From Oscillospiraceae bacterium (GTDB lineage Bacteria; Bacillota; Clostridia; UMGS1810), in assembly GCA_015068705.1 (NCBI GenBank), contig SVJZ01000009.1, positions 1 through 64,000 on the forward strand: a DNA stretch of 64,000 nucleotides. The letters run 5' to 3'. Both the position numbers and the translations under genes were made by a program. The stretch's first letter is position 1. Each line of letters starts with the position of its first letter. Below, in pieces: positions 42,401 to 51,363 of this stretch. Under the pieces are notes generated by a model. That model did not search any database, was not told the origin of the DNA, and saw only the letters and a program-made list of their open reading frames with translations.

Positions 42401-43123
42401 ATGAGAGTTATTGTTTGCGAAAACTACGAAGAGATGTCAAAAGTTGCGGCAAATATGGTTGCTGGTCAGCTTTTGTTGAAACCCGAGAGTGTGCTTGGTC
42501 TTGCCACCGGCTCTACCCCCATCGGCATGTATGAGGAACTGGTGCGGATGAACAAGGCAGGGGAGGCAGATTTTTCCAAGGCAAAGAGCTTTAATCTGGA
42601 CGAATATTATCCTTTGGCACCTGATAATGATCAGAGCTATCACTATTTCATGAATGAGCATTTGTTTTCCAAGGTAAATATCAAGCCGGAAAACATCAAT
42701 ATTCCCGACGGAACGGCAAAAGACGTGCAGGCAGAGTGCGATTCCTATGAGCAGCGGATTGCACAGGCGGGTGGCATTGATTTGCAGATTCTCGGCATCG
42801 GCAATAATGGTCATATCGGTTTTAACGAGCCGGAAGAGGCACTGCATAGCCGTACCCATTTAACCGACCTCACCGAGGATACCATCGAGGCAAACGCACG
42901 CTTCTTTGCATCCCGTGACGAGGTGCCCCGTCAGGCATTGACCATGGGTATGGCAAGTATCATGGGCGCACGCAAAATTCTCCTGCTCATCAGCGGAAAG
43001 GGTAAGCATGCTCCTCTTAAAGCAGTTCTCTCGGGCAAAATCACCACTTCGGTGCCCGCATCCCTGCTCAATCTCCACGCCGACACGGTGGTAATCACTG
43101 ACCGTGCCGCATACGAGGGCTAA
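42401..43123 (+). CDS. nagB: Glucosamine-6-phosphate deaminase
   Basis: 240 residues, the usual short Gram-positive length; AGGAGG precedes the ATG. Motifs: LGLATGSTPIGMY (phosphate binding), FNLDEYYPL (catalytic Asp), and LGIGNNGHIGFNEP (catalytic His and Glu region). It converts glucosamine 6-phosphate to fructose 6-phosphate and ammonia, linking amino-sugar use to glycolysis. It stands alone; nagA is not in the window. It may receive amino sugars from the deacetylase at 27190 or from wall recycling (inference). Confidence 0.96.
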   Translation: MRVIVCENYEEMSKVAANMVAGQLLLKPESVLGLATGSTPIGMYEELVRMNKAGEADFSKAKSFNLDEYYPLAPDNDQSYHYFMNEHLFSKVNIKPENINIPDGTAKDVQAECDSYEQRIAQAGGIDLQILGIGNNGHIGFNEPEEALHSRTHLTDLTEDTIEANARFFASRDEVPRQALTMGMASIMGARKILLLISGKGKHAPLKAVLSGKITTSVPASLLNLHADTVVITDRAAYEG

Positions 43124-43141
43124 AAAATTATATCAAAATAG

Positions 43142-43171
43142 ATATGCCGCAGACCTTTGTCTGCGGCATAT
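43142..43171 (+). terminator. Terminator of nagB
   Basis: Perfect 13-bp stem ATATGCCGCAGAC / GTCTGCGGCATAT with a CTTT loop; T-rich sequence follows. Confidence 0.82.
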
Positions 43172-43204
43172 GTTGTCTTTCTGCTCAAAAAAGCCCGGGA
43201 GGGT

Positions 43205-43233
43205 TTGACAAGCCCATTCCCCTGTGCTATACT
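43205..43233 (+). promoter_or_regulatory. Promoter of the SulP transporter gene
   Basis: TTGACA (43205-43210), 17-base spacer, TATACT (43228-43233). Confidence 0.8.
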
Positions 43234-43287
43234 GATTCGGGATTGGCGCTCTGCCACCCTTACAAACGATAAGAGAGAAGGAAAAAC

Positions 43288-44949
43288 ATGAAACTGTTTC
43301 AACCAAAAATCTGTACGGTATTTCGGGGATACGGTGCAAAACAATTGGGAAGTGATCTGGTAGCAGGTCTGATTGTGGCAATTATCGCCCTGCCCCTTTC
43401 CATTGCACTTGCCATTGCATCGGGTGTTGCTCCCGAAAAAGGTCTGTATACTGCCATTGTAGCGGGCTTTGTGATTGCTCTGCTGGGTGGTAGCCGGGTA
43501 AACATCTCGGGTCCTACCGCTGCATTTGCCACCATTGTGGCAGGCATTGTGGCACAGTTTGGCACCGAGGGGCTGGTCATTGCCACCATCATGGCAGGTC
43601 TGATGCTCGTTGTCATGGGTCTTTGCCAGTTTGGCTCGCTCATCAAATACATACCCCATACCATCACCACCGGCTTTACCTCGGGTATCGCCATCACCAT
43701 TGTCATTGGTCAGATTAAGGATTTTATGGGACTTACCTTTGCAGAGGGAACCCACGCAGTGGAAACCATGGAAAAGCTTTCGGCAGTTGCCGCATCCATT
43801 GCCACCATCAACTGGCAGGCAATACTGGTGGGACTGATTGGTCTTGCAATCCTCATTGTGTGGCCAAAAATCAACAAAAAAATCCCCGGCTCGCTCATTG
43901 CGGTTGTGGTGGGCGTGATTGTGGTAAAGGTATTTGATATGCAGGTCAATACCATTGGAGATTTGTATACCATTTCCAGCTCTGCACCACAGTTTGCAGT
44001 GCCTGCGATTGATTTTAACGCAATCCGTCAGTTGCTCCCCAGTGCATTTACCATCGCCATTCTTGCGGCAATTGAATCACTGCTCTCCTGCGTGGTATCG
44101 GATGGCATGATTTCGGATAGACATAACTCCAATACCGAGTTGATTGCGCAGGGTGTGGGTAATATCTGTTCGGGTTTGTTTGGCGGCATCCCTGCAACCG
44201 GTGCTATCGCCAGAACGGCGGCAAATGTAAAAAACGGCGGACGTACCCCTGTGTCGGGTATGGTGCATGCAGTGGTACTGTTGCTCATCCTGGTAGTGCT
44301 CATGCCGTATGCGGCTTGGATTCCCATGCCCATCATTGCGGCAATTTTGTTTATGGTTGCCTACAATATGAGCGAGTGGCGCGCATTTGTTCGCATTTGT
44401 AAGACCGCACCCAAGAGTGATATCTGGGTATTGGTGCTTACCTTTGTACTCACGGTGGTATTTGATTTGGTGGTTGCCATCGAAGTGGGTCTGCTTGCGG
44501 CGGTCATTCTCTTTATGAAACGAATGGCAGATGTAACCCATATCCGTCCGTGGACCAAAGGAGACGAACTGTGCGCGGATGATAACGGACGTCTGAAAGC
44601 AATTCCGCCCAAAACACAGGTGTATGAGATAGAAGGCTCCATGTTTTTTGCCACCACCGACAAACTCAATGCCATCCCCGTCAAAGAGGGTACCAAGGTA
44701 ATTATTCTGCGCATGAGAAGTGTGGCGGCACTGGATGTATCTGCGTTGGGCGCATTGGAATCGGTGTGTGCACTCTGTCGGAAAAAAGGCATCACCGTGC
44801 TCTTCTCCCATGTGAATAAGCAACCCCTTTCGGTGATGGTGAAGGCAGGCTTTTTTGAGGCGCAGGGCGAGGAAAACTTCAGGGATAACATCGATGATGC
44901 GCTCGCATATGCAAAACGTCTTTGCACCCCGAAAAGCACACAGGAATAA
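43288..44949 (+). CDS. SulP-family inorganic anion transporter with STAS domain
   Basis: 553 residues; AGAGAAGGA precedes the ATG. About 11-12 membrane helices fill the first 420 residues, with the SulP hallmarks LVAGLIVAIIALPLSIALAI, GSRVNISGPTAAF and ESLLSCVVSDGM. Residues about 440-545 are a cytoplasmic STAS domain (VYEIEGSMFFATTDKL, then LRMRSVAALDVSALGALES). The family carries sulfate, bicarbonate or other anions, often as symport with sodium or protons. The exact anion cannot be told. Own promoter and terminator. Confidence 0.93.
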   Translation: MKLFQPKICTVFRGYGAKQLGSDLVAGLIVAIIALPLSIALAIASGVAPEKGLYTAIVAGFVIALLGGSRVNISGPTAAFATIVAGIVAQFGTEGLVIATIMAGLMLVVMGLCQFGSLIKYIPHTITTGFTSGIAITIVIGQIKDFMGLTFAEGTHAVETMEKLSAVAASIATINWQAILVGLIGLAILIVWPKINKKIPGSLIAVVVGVIVVKVFDMQVNTIGDLYTISSSAPQFAVPAIDFNAIRQLLPSAFTIAILAAIESLLSCVVSDGMISDRHNSNTELIAQGVGNICSGLFGGIPATGAIARTAANVKNGGRTPVSGMVHAVVLLLILVVLMPYAAWIPMPIIAAILFMVAYNMSEWRAFVRICKTAPKSDIWVLVLTFVLTVVFDLVVAIEVGLLAAVILFMKRMADVTHIRPWTKGDELCADDNGRLKAIPPKTQVYEIEGSMFFATTDKLNAIPVKEGTKVIILRMRSVAALDVSALGALESVCALCRKKGITVLFSHVNKQPLSVMVKAGFFEAQGEENFRDNIDDALAYAKRLCTPKSTQE

Positions 44950-44953
44950 ATCC

Positions 44954-44985
44954 AAAGAGCAGGCAGAAATCCTGCTCTTTTTTGC
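44954..44985 (+). terminator. Terminator of the SulP gene
   Basis: AAAGAGCAGG / CCTGCTCTTT with a 7-base loop and T-run. The next promoter begins at 44986, so the two signals abut. Confidence 0.85.
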
Positions 44986-45014
44986 TTGACAACCCAAAGA
45001 TGCGATGATAAAAT
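44986..45014 (+). promoter_or_regulatory. Promoter of the CE7 esterase gene
   Basis: TTGACA (44986-44991), 17-base spacer, TAAAAT (45009-45014). Confidence 0.75.
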
Positions 45015-45052
45015 GAATTTGAATTTTATTTGTAAAAAGGAGTGTATTCAAT

Positions 45053-46018
45053 ATGCCCATGATAGATATGCCTATAGAGCAGCTGCGGGAGTATCGGGGA
45101 ATCAACCCCCGCCCTTCGGATTTTGATGCGTACTGGGACAGAGCACTTGCCGAACTGGATGCCACCGACCTGCAGGTGAGCATTACCGAAAGTGAGTTTC
45201 AGATGCCCAATGTGGAGTGCTATGACTTATATTTTACCGGTGTGAAGGGCGGCAGAATTTATGCCAAGCTCTTAAAGCCTGCGCATATTGCAGGGCGCGC
45301 TCCTGCGATACTCAAATTTCATGGTTACGGTGGCTCAAGCGGAGATTGGTCCGCCCATATGGGGCTGGTTGCTTCCGGCTTTGTGGTTGCAGCGTTAGAC
45401 ACCCGCGGTCAGGGAGGAAAGTCAGAGGATAAAAATCCGGTGAGTGGCATTACGCGCGCGGGGCACATTATTCGCGGTCTGGATGACCCGAATCCTGACA
45501 ATCTGTTTTACCGGCAGAGCTTTCTGGATACTGCAGCGTTGGCGCGCATTGTGATGGGGCTGGAGTATGTGGATGAAGGACGAGTAGCGGCAATGGGTGG
45601 TTCGCAGGGCGGTGCATTGACCCTGGCATGTGCTGCACTGGTACCGGAAATTGTAAAGCTTGCACCGGTACATCCCTTCCTGAGCGACTATAAACGGGTG
45701 TGGGAGATGGATTTGGCAAAGGATGCCTACGTTGAATTGCGCGAGTATTTTCGCGATTTTGACCCTTGTCATGAGCGGGAGGAGGAAACCTTTACCAAGC
45801 TCGGCTACATTGATATGCACCATCTTGCTCCTCGCATCAGGGGAGAAGTATTCCTCACGACCGGTCTAATGGATAATATCTGTCCGCCCTCTACCGTGTT
45901 TGCAGCGTACAATCATATCGTGTCAAAAAAGAATATTCGCATTTATCCCGATTATGGTCACGAAAGTATGCCCGATTTGGATGATGGAAATTATCTGTTT
46001 ATGAAAGATTTGTTGTAA
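45053..46018 (+). CDS. Acetyl xylan esterase / cephalosporin-C deacetylase, family CE7
   Basis: 321 residues, the normal CE7 length; AAAGGAG lies upstream. CE7 features: the N-terminal FDAYWDRALAEL segment, KFHGYGGSSGDW, the RGQGG motif (DTRGQGGKSED), GGSQGG with nucleophile Ser184, the acid in GLMDNICPPSTVFAAYN and a terminal His in YPDYGHE. These cytoplasmic hexamers remove acetyl groups from imported xylo-oligosaccharides and other small acetates (family knowledge). It is separate from the glycan block but could support the same metabolism. Confidence 0.93.
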   Translation: MPMIDMPIEQLREYRGINPRPSDFDAYWDRALAELDATDLQVSITESEFQMPNVECYDLYFTGVKGGRIYAKLLKPAHIAGRAPAILKFHGYGGSSGDWSAHMGLVASGFVVAALDTRGQGGKSEDKNPVSGITRAGHIIRGLDDPNPDNLFYRQSFLDTAALARIVMGLEYVDEGRVAAMGGSQGGALTLACAALVPEIVKLAPVHPFLSDYKRVWEMDLAKDAYVELREYFRDFDPCHEREEETFTKLGYIDMHHLAPRIRGEVFLTTGLMDNICPPSTVFAAYNHIVSKKNIRIYPDYGHESMPDLDDGNYLFMKDLL

Positions 46019-46023
46019 AAGAA

Positions 46024-46057
46024 AAAACGGCGTATGCATGGTTGCATATGCCGTTTT
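46024..46057. terminator. Bidirectional terminator
   Basis: AAAACGGCGTATGCA / TGCATATGCCGTTTT, a 15-bp stem with one G-T pair and a TGGT loop, between the convergent CE7 and lipoprotein genes. Confidence 0.88.
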
Positions 46058-46067
46058 ATGTTATGTG

Positions 46068-46415
46068 TTATTGGGGACCAACGCCTGCCTGTTCCAGGAT
46101 TTTCTCCAGCTGCTGTCGGAGTTCTTCCTTGCGGTCACCCTCCTCGGCGGAATTAAACTCGTTAATCATGCTCTCCAGTTCTTCCATGGAGTTTACCACC
46201 GGAGCCTGATTGCTACCTGCCTCGGGCGCAGATGCAGGCTGTTTTTTCTCTGCTTGTTCCGGTTTGGATGCAGGTTGTTCCTTTTTCTGCTCGACAGCTC
46301 CGTTTTCGGTCTGGCTCTGGGAAGAAACGGGCTGGTCATTTGCCTGTTTCTTTTTGCCACATCCTGACGAAAGTACCAACAACGCCACCATTAAAAAAAT
46401 CAAAGTACGTTTCAT
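46068..46415 (-). CDS. Small lipoprotein, function unknown
   Basis: 115 residues from ATG 46415, preceded by GAGGAG at 7 bases. The lipobox LSSGC puts the lipid-modified Cys at residue 19. The mature part is a low-complexity Gln-, Glu-, Lys-, Pro- and Ser-rich stalk, then a short helical end (VNSMEELESMINEFNSAEE, then RKEELRQQLEKILEQAG) that could form a coiled coil. No known domain. It should sit on the outer face of the membrane. Single gene. Confidence 0.75.
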   Translation of the reverse strand: MKRTLIFLMVALLVLSSGCGKKKQANDQPVSSQSQTENGAVEQKKEQPASKPEQAEKKQPASAPEAGSNQAPVVNSMEELESMINEFNSAEEGDRKEELRQQLEKILEQAGVGPQ

Positions 46416-46609
46416 AATTTCACTCCTCAAGATTCATTCTGGGACAATTATACTATACCTTTTCCCAAAAATCAAGGGGGAATGGGTGGTGTATACACGA
46501 AAGCTATGGTTAAAAGAGTAATGGAAAAACAAATCATTAGTCAAAAGGGCAAGAACTTGTGTTGTTGCCATACTTTCGCAGGTTGTTTTATGAAAATATA
46601 TCGAAAATC

Positions 46610-46638
46610 TTGAATTGGCAGGGTTTGTGTGATATAAT
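46610..46638 (+). promoter_or_regulatory. Promoter of the LysR-family gene
   Basis: TTGAAT (46610-46615), 17-base spacer, and extended -10 TGATATAAT (46630-46638). Confidence 0.7.
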
Positions 46639-46671
46639 AATCAAAAATCAGCCGGCAGGAAGGTGGGCGCT

Positions 46672-47598
46672 ATGATGAATATATTACACATGAAATATGC
46701 AGTTGAGGTCGCAAAGGCAGGCTCTCTTAACAAAGCCTCAAAGACTTTGCTCATTGCGGTACCCAATCTTAGCCGCTCCATCAAAGAACTGGAATTGGAT
46801 TTGGGGATCGCCATTTTCGATCGAACAAATATAGGCATGTGCCTGACTCCCGAAGGGGAAGAATTTATAAATTTTGCCAAGGGAATATTGAGCCGGATAG
46901 AAGCGGTTGAAAAGTATTATAAAGATGGCGCAGCCAACAGACAGCGGTTTTCTATTTCTGTTCCCCGTGCATGCTATATATCCGAAGCTTTTTCCGAGTT
47001 TTCCAAAACATTAACCAAGGACGCAGCCGAGGTTTTTTATAAAGAAACCAATTCTCAGCGAACCATCCACAATATGCTCAATCACGATTACAAGCTGGGA
47101 ATTATCCGGTATGCAGAAAATTACGATATGTATTTTAAGGCAATGCTTGAGGAAAAAGGATTTGTGTATGAGATTGTAACAGAGTTTACCTATTCACTTA
47201 TTATGAATGCCGACAACCCGCTTGCACAAAAAGAAGAGGTTACCTTTGATGATCTGACAAACTATATCGAAATTGCCCATGCAGACCCCTTTGTTCCTTC
47301 CATGCCCATGTCAAAGGTAATGAAGGAAGAATTGCCCGATAACATAGATCGAAGAATTTATATTTTCGAGCGGGCAAGTCAGTTTGATTTGCTTGAAAAA
47401 AATCCGGAAACATTTATGTGGGTATCGCCTGTGCCCGAGCGATTGCTGAAAAAATACCACCTTGTCCAGAAGAAATGCAGCGAAAACAAAAAAGTATATA
47501 AGGATGTGCTAATCTACAAAAAAGGGTACAAACCCACCGAGCTTGACCATAGATTTATTGAGCAATTGTGGGATTCCAAAAGAAAAATATTTCAGTAA
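46672..47598 (+). CDS. LysR-family transcriptional regulator
   Basis: 308 residues from ATG 46672, placed 5 bases after AGGTGG; a GTG three codons earlier overlaps that site. The N-terminal winged helix-turn-helix is typical (MKYAVEVAKAGSLNKASKTL, VPNLSRSIKELE, FDRTNIGMCLTPEGEEF). The effector domain is less conserved. It reads toward adhE, 180 bases upstream of it, on the same strand and separated by a terminator. A perfect dyad in the gap could be its target. Control of adhE is possible but not shown. Confidence 0.88.
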   Translation: MMNILHMKYAVEVAKAGSLNKASKTLLIAVPNLSRSIKELELDLGIAIFDRTNIGMCLTPEGEEFINFAKGILSRIEAVEKYYKDGAANRQRFSISVPRACYISEAFSEFSKTLTKDAAEVFYKETNSQRTIHNMLNHDYKLGIIRYAENYDMYFKAMLEEKGFVYEIVTEFTYSLIMNADNPLAQKEEVTFDDLTNYIEIAHADPFVPSMPMSKVMKEELPDNIDRRIYIFERASQFDLLEKNPETFMWVSPVPERLLKKYHLVQKKCSENKKVYKDVLIYKKGYKPTELDHRFIEQLWDSKRKIFQ

Positions 47599-47602
47599 TG
47601 AA

Positions 47603-47640
47603 AACAAGCCTGATTTTATCGGAAGTCCGGCTTGTTTTTG
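47603..47640 (+). terminator. Terminator of the LysR-family gene
   Basis: AACAAGCC / GGCTTGTT stem with an 18-base loop and T-run. Confidence 0.75.
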
Positions 47641-47655
47641 TCATATATCAGGGGG

Positions 47656-47671
47656 TTATCAATATTGATAA
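47656..47671. promoter_or_regulatory. Perfect 16-bp palindrome upstream of adhE
   Basis: TTATCAATATTGATAA reads the same on both strands. It lies 107 bases before adhE and 58 bases after the LysR gene, so it is a candidate operator for that LysR protein or another dimeric regulator. Confidence 0.5.
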
Positions 47672-47712
47672 TACTGCTGAAACATTTTAAGAATTCCCAA
47701 TCGGAAAATATG

Positions 47713-47730
47713 ATGTTAAAATTTTAACAA
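47713..47730. promoter_or_regulatory. Rex operator upstream of adhE
   Basis: ATGTTAAAATTTTAACAA differs at one of 14 defined positions from the clostridial Rex box TTGTTAANNNNTTAACAA. Rex is a redox repressor that leaves DNA when the NADH/NAD ratio rises and commonly controls adhE in clostridia (established knowledge). Confidence 0.75.
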
Positions 47731-47778
47731 AGAGTAAATGTAAAGAGCCACTATAAATTTTTTTGGGAGGATCATAAA

Positions 47779-50469
47779 ATGGTCAAAAACAATTACGAAA
47801 TCATAGATAGCGTTGAAAAGCTCGAAGAGGCGATTCTTCGCATAAGAGAGGCACAGAAAATCTTTGCAACCTACACGCAGGAACAGGTTGACAAAATTTT
47901 CCTGGCAGCCGCATCGGCAGCAAACAAAGCAAGAATTCCGCTTGCAAAAATGGCAGTGGAAGAAACCGGTATGGGCATTGTGGAGGATAAAGTAATCAAA
48001 AATAACTATGCTTCCGAATATATCTACAATGCATACAAACAGACCAAAACCTGCGGTATTATCGAAGAAGACAAGGCATATGGTACAAAGAAAATTGCCG
48101 AGCCAATCGGTGTGGTTGCTGCGGTGATTCCCACCACCAACCCCACATCTACAGCGATTTTCAAATGCCTGCTTGCATTAAAGACCAGAAATGCCATCAT
48201 TATTTCCCCTCATCCGAGAGCAAAGGACTGCACCATTGCGGCGGCAAAGCTGGTTCTGGAGGCAGCAGTCGGAGCAGGTGCTCCTGAGGGCATTATCGAT
48301 TGGATAGACGTTCCCAGCCTCGAGATGACAAACACTGTGATGAAAGAGGCGGACATCATCCTCGCAACGGGCGGTCCCGGCATGGTGAAGGCTGCATATT
48401 CGAGCGGTAAACCGGCTCTGGGCGTTGGCGCCGGAAACACCCCTGCAATCATTGATGACAGTGCAGATATTCTTTTGGCAGTCAACTCCATCATCCATTC
48501 AAAGACATTTGACAATGGTATGATTTGCGCATCTGAGCAATCGGTAATCGTTCTCGAAAGTATATATGATACAGTAAAACAAGAATTTGCGGCACGCGGT
48601 TGCTATTTCTTGGATGAAAGCGAAACCGAGCAGGTCAGAAAGACCATCATCATCAACGGCGCATTAAATGCCAAAATCGTTGGTCAGCCGGCTGCTAAAA
48701 TCGCGGCACTTGCAGGTGTTGATGTTCCCGAGGGAACAAAAATCCTGATTGGCGAGGTTGAGTCGGTGGAACTTTCGGAAGAATTCGCACACGAAAAGCT
48801 TTCGCCTGTTCTTGCAATGTATAAGGTAAAAAGCTTTGATGAAGCACTGGATAAGGCAGAAAAGCTGGTGGAAGACGGTGGTTTCGGGCACACATCTTCG
48901 GTGTATCTCAACCAGGTTACAGAAACAGAAAAATTAAACCGCTTTGCATCTCGCATGAAAACCTGCCGAATCCTGGTAAACACTCCTTCTTCGCATGGCG
49001 GTATCGGTGACCTGTATAACTTCAAGCTTGCCCCTTCGCTCACACTCGGTTGCGGTTCTTGGGGCGGTAACTCGGTATCGGAAAATGTTGGTGTAAAACA
49101 TCTTTTAAATATCAAAACAGTAGCAGAAAGAAGGGAAAATATGCTTTGGTTCCGTGCACCTGAAAAGGTATATATCAAAAAAGGTTGCCTGCCGGTGGCA
49201 CTTGATGAACTGAAAAATGTATTGGGCAAAAAGAGAGCGTTTATCGTAACAGACACATTCCTCTATGAAAACGGTTATACCAAACCCATTACAGACAAAC
49301 TGGACGAAATGGGTATTGTGCACACCACATTCTTTGATGTGCAGCCTGACCCCACGCTCCTGAATGCAAAAAATGGTGCCGCGCAGATGGCTGCATTCAA
49401 GCCCGACACCATCATCGCACTGGGCGGTGGCTCTGCAATGGATGCGGCGAAAATCATGTGGGTTCTTTACGAGCATCCCGAAGCGGATTTTATGGATATG
49501 GCAATGAGATTTATCGACATCAGAAAGAGAGTATACACCTTCCCCAAGATGGGCGAAAAAGCTTACTTCATTGCAATCCCCACCTCTGCAGGTACCGGCT
49601 CGGAGGTTACCCCGTTTGCCGTTATCACAGACGAGCAAACCGGCGTAAAGTATCCGCTTGCAGATTATGAGCTGATGCCTGATATGGCAATCATCGATAC
49701 CGACTTCCATATGTCGGCTCCCAAGGGTCTGACCGCCGCTTCCGGTATTGATGCGGTAACCCATGCAGTGGAGGCATATGCTGCAATGCTTGCCACCGAC
49801 TATACAGATGGTCTGGCACTCAAAGCACTCAAAACAATTTTCGAATATCTGCCCAGAGCATACGAAAACGGGCAGACAGATGTTGTTGCGCGTGAAAAAA
49901 TGGCAAATGCAGCGACCATGGCAGGTATGGCATTTGCAAATGCATTCCTGGGTGTATGCCACTCTATGGCACACAAGCTCGGTGCCTTCCACCACTTGCC
50001 ACACGGCGTTGCCAATGCGCTGATGATTGAAGAAGTTTTACGCTTTAATGCAAGCGAGGCTCCTGCCAAGATGGGTACCTTCTCGCAGTATGACCATCCG
50101 CACACCCTTGCGCGATACGCAGAAATTGCAGATTATCTTGGTGTAAAGGGCAACACGGATGCAGAAAAACTGGAAGGATTGATTGGGCTTATCAATGACC
50201 TCAAAGCAAAGGTCGGTATCAAAGAAACCATCAAAGACTATGGCGTGGATGAAAAGGTGTTCCTGGACAATCTCGATGAAATGGTTGAGCAGGCATTTGA
50301 TGATCAGTGCACAGGAGCAAACCCCCGATATCCGCTGATGGCTGAAATCAAGCAGATGTACCTGAATGCATACTATGGCAAGCACTTTGTCGAGCCGGCA
50401 ATGCCCACAGCAAAAGACATGAAATCCAATGCAACCAAAATGGTAGGTAATAAAGGGAAAAAATCCTGA
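47779..50469 (+). CDS. adhE: Bifunctional acetaldehyde-CoA/alcohol dehydrogenase
   Basis: 896 residues, normal for AdhE; GGGAGG precedes the ATG. The N-terminal half is a CoA-acylating aldehyde dehydrogenase with nucleophile Cys250 in NGMICASEQS. The C-terminal half is an iron-dependent alcohol dehydrogenase with GGGSAMDAAK, DAVTHAVEAYAA and HSMAHKLGAFHHLPHG supplying the metal-binding His. Together they reduce acetyl-CoA to ethanol with two NADH, disposing of fermentation electrons, usually as long filaments called spirosomes (family knowledge). The Rex operator upstream predicts induction by high NADH. A phosphotransferase gene follows 25 bases later. Confidence 0.97.
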   Translation: MVKNNYEIIDSVEKLEEAILRIREAQKIFATYTQEQVDKIFLAAASAANKARIPLAKMAVEETGMGIVEDKVIKNNYASEYIYNAYKQTKTCGIIEEDKAYGTKKIAEPIGVVAAVIPTTNPTSTAIFKCLLALKTRNAIIISPHPRAKDCTIAAAKLVLEAAVGAGAPEGIIDWIDVPSLEMTNTVMKEADIILATGGPGMVKAAYSSGKPALGVGAGNTPAIIDDSADILLAVNSIIHSKTFDNGMICASEQSVIVLESIYDTVKQEFAARGCYFLDESETEQVRKTIIINGALNAKIVGQPAAKIAALAGVDVPEGTKILIGEVESVELSEEFAHEKLSPVLAMYKVKSFDEALDKAEKLVEDGGFGHTSSVYLNQVTETEKLNRFASRMKTCRILVNTPSSHGGIGDLYNFKLAPSLTLGCGSWGGNSVSENVGVKHLLNIKTVAERRENMLWFRAPEKVYIKKGCLPVALDELKNVLGKKRAFIVTDTFLYENGYTKPITDKLDEMGIVHTTFFDVQPDPTLLNAKNGAAQMAAFKPDTIIALGGGSAMDAAKIMWVLYEHPEADFMDMAMRFIDIRKRVYTFPKMGEKAYFIAIPTSAGTGSEVTPFAVITDEQTGVKYPLADYELMPDMAIIDTDFHMSAPKGLTAASGIDAVTHAVEAYAAMLATDYTDGLALKALKTIFEYLPRAYENGQTDVVAREKMANAATMAGMAFANAFLGVCHSMAHKLGAFHHLPHGVANALMIEEVLRFNASEAPAKMGTFSQYDHPHTLARYAEIADYLGVKGNTDAEKLEGLIGLINDLKAKVGIKETIKDYGVDEKVFLDNLDEMVEQAFDDQCTGANPRYPLMAEIKQMYLNAYYGKHFVEPAMPTAKDMKSNATKMVGNKGKKS

Positions 50470-50494
50470 GTTGAAATGGGAGGAGGAATCAATC

Positions 50495-51244
50495 ATGAAA
50501 CTTGATAAAGTAATTGCGGTAAGAAATAACAAAACCATATATCGCGACGGCGAAAAATGTGTAAAAGTTTTTGACCAGAACTATTCTAAGGCAGATGTGC
50601 TCAATGAAGCCTTAAACCAGGCAAGAATTGAAGAAACGGGGCTTTGCATCCCCAAAATTTTAGAGGTTACAATGGTGGACGGCAAATGGGCGATTGTAAC
50701 GGAATATATCGAGGGAAAAACCCTTGCCCAACTGATGGAGGAATCTCCCGAACGCAAGAGTGAATATCTTGCGTTGCTAGTTGATTTGCAGTTGGAGGTG
50801 CATTCCAAAAAGTCGCCTCTGCTCAATAAGCTCAAGGACAAGATGAACCGAAAAATCAGCGCATCTGATCTTGATGCAACCACTCGTTATGACCTGCACA
50901 CCCGTTTGGAGGGAATGCCAAAGCACACGAAAGTTTGCCATGGCGATTTTAATCCTTCAAACATTATCATTGCAGAGGATGGTACCCCCTATATCCTGGA
51001 CTGGTCGCATGCCACACAGGGCAATGCATCGGCAGATGCGGCAAGAACCTATCTGCTCTTTTGCCTGGGCGGCGACAACGACGACGCAAAAACCTATCTG
51101 GATTTATTTTGTAAAAAGAGCAATACCGCAAAGCAGTATGTGCAAAAGTGGATGCCCATTGTGGCGGCATCTCAGTCGGTAAAAGGCAATGCCGAAGAAC
51201 GCGAATTTCTGCTCTCGTGGGTGGATGTTGTGGATTACGAATAG
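50495..51244 (+). CDS. Aminoglycoside phosphotransferase/choline-kinase-like enzyme
   Basis: 249 residues from ATG 50495, preceded by GGAGGAGG. The kinase-like fold is shown by the catalytic loop VCHGDFNPSNIII and the metal-binding ILDWSHATQGN; the N-lobe has YIEGKTLAQLMEE. The APH/ChoK superfamily phosphorylates small alcohols such as choline, homoserine, sugars or aminoglycosides. The substrate is not predictable here. The gene starts 25 bases after adhE with no terminator between, so the two are probably co-transcribed, which would place this kinase under Rex control (inference). Confidence 0.8.
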   Translation: MKLDKVIAVRNNKTIYRDGEKCVKVFDQNYSKADVLNEALNQARIEETGLCIPKILEVTMVDGKWAIVTEYIEGKTLAQLMEESPERKSEYLALLVDLQLEVHSKKSPLLNKLKDKMNRKISASDLDATTRYDLHTRLEGMPKHTKVCHGDFNPSNIIIAEDGTPYILDWSHATQGNASADAARTYLLFCLGGDNDDAKTYLDLFCKKSNTAKQYVQKWMPIVAASQSVKGNAEEREFLLSWVDVVDYE

Positions 51245-51254
51245 CAGAGGGATG

Positions 51255-51306
51255 GGAGCGTTTTCTCCTCTGTACCTTAAGTAAATGATGATGAAATGGC
51301 ATTTTG
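51255..51306 (+). repeat. Direct repeat, left copy
   Basis: The last 26 bases (51281-51306) match 51914-51939 at 23 positions, and both are preceded by TTCTCCT. The pair brackets the fossil region. Confidence 0.55.
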
Positions 51307-51363
51307 ATAAATTTCCTATAGCCAATATCACGTCGGATTATCACTGGGCCATCATATCAAAAC

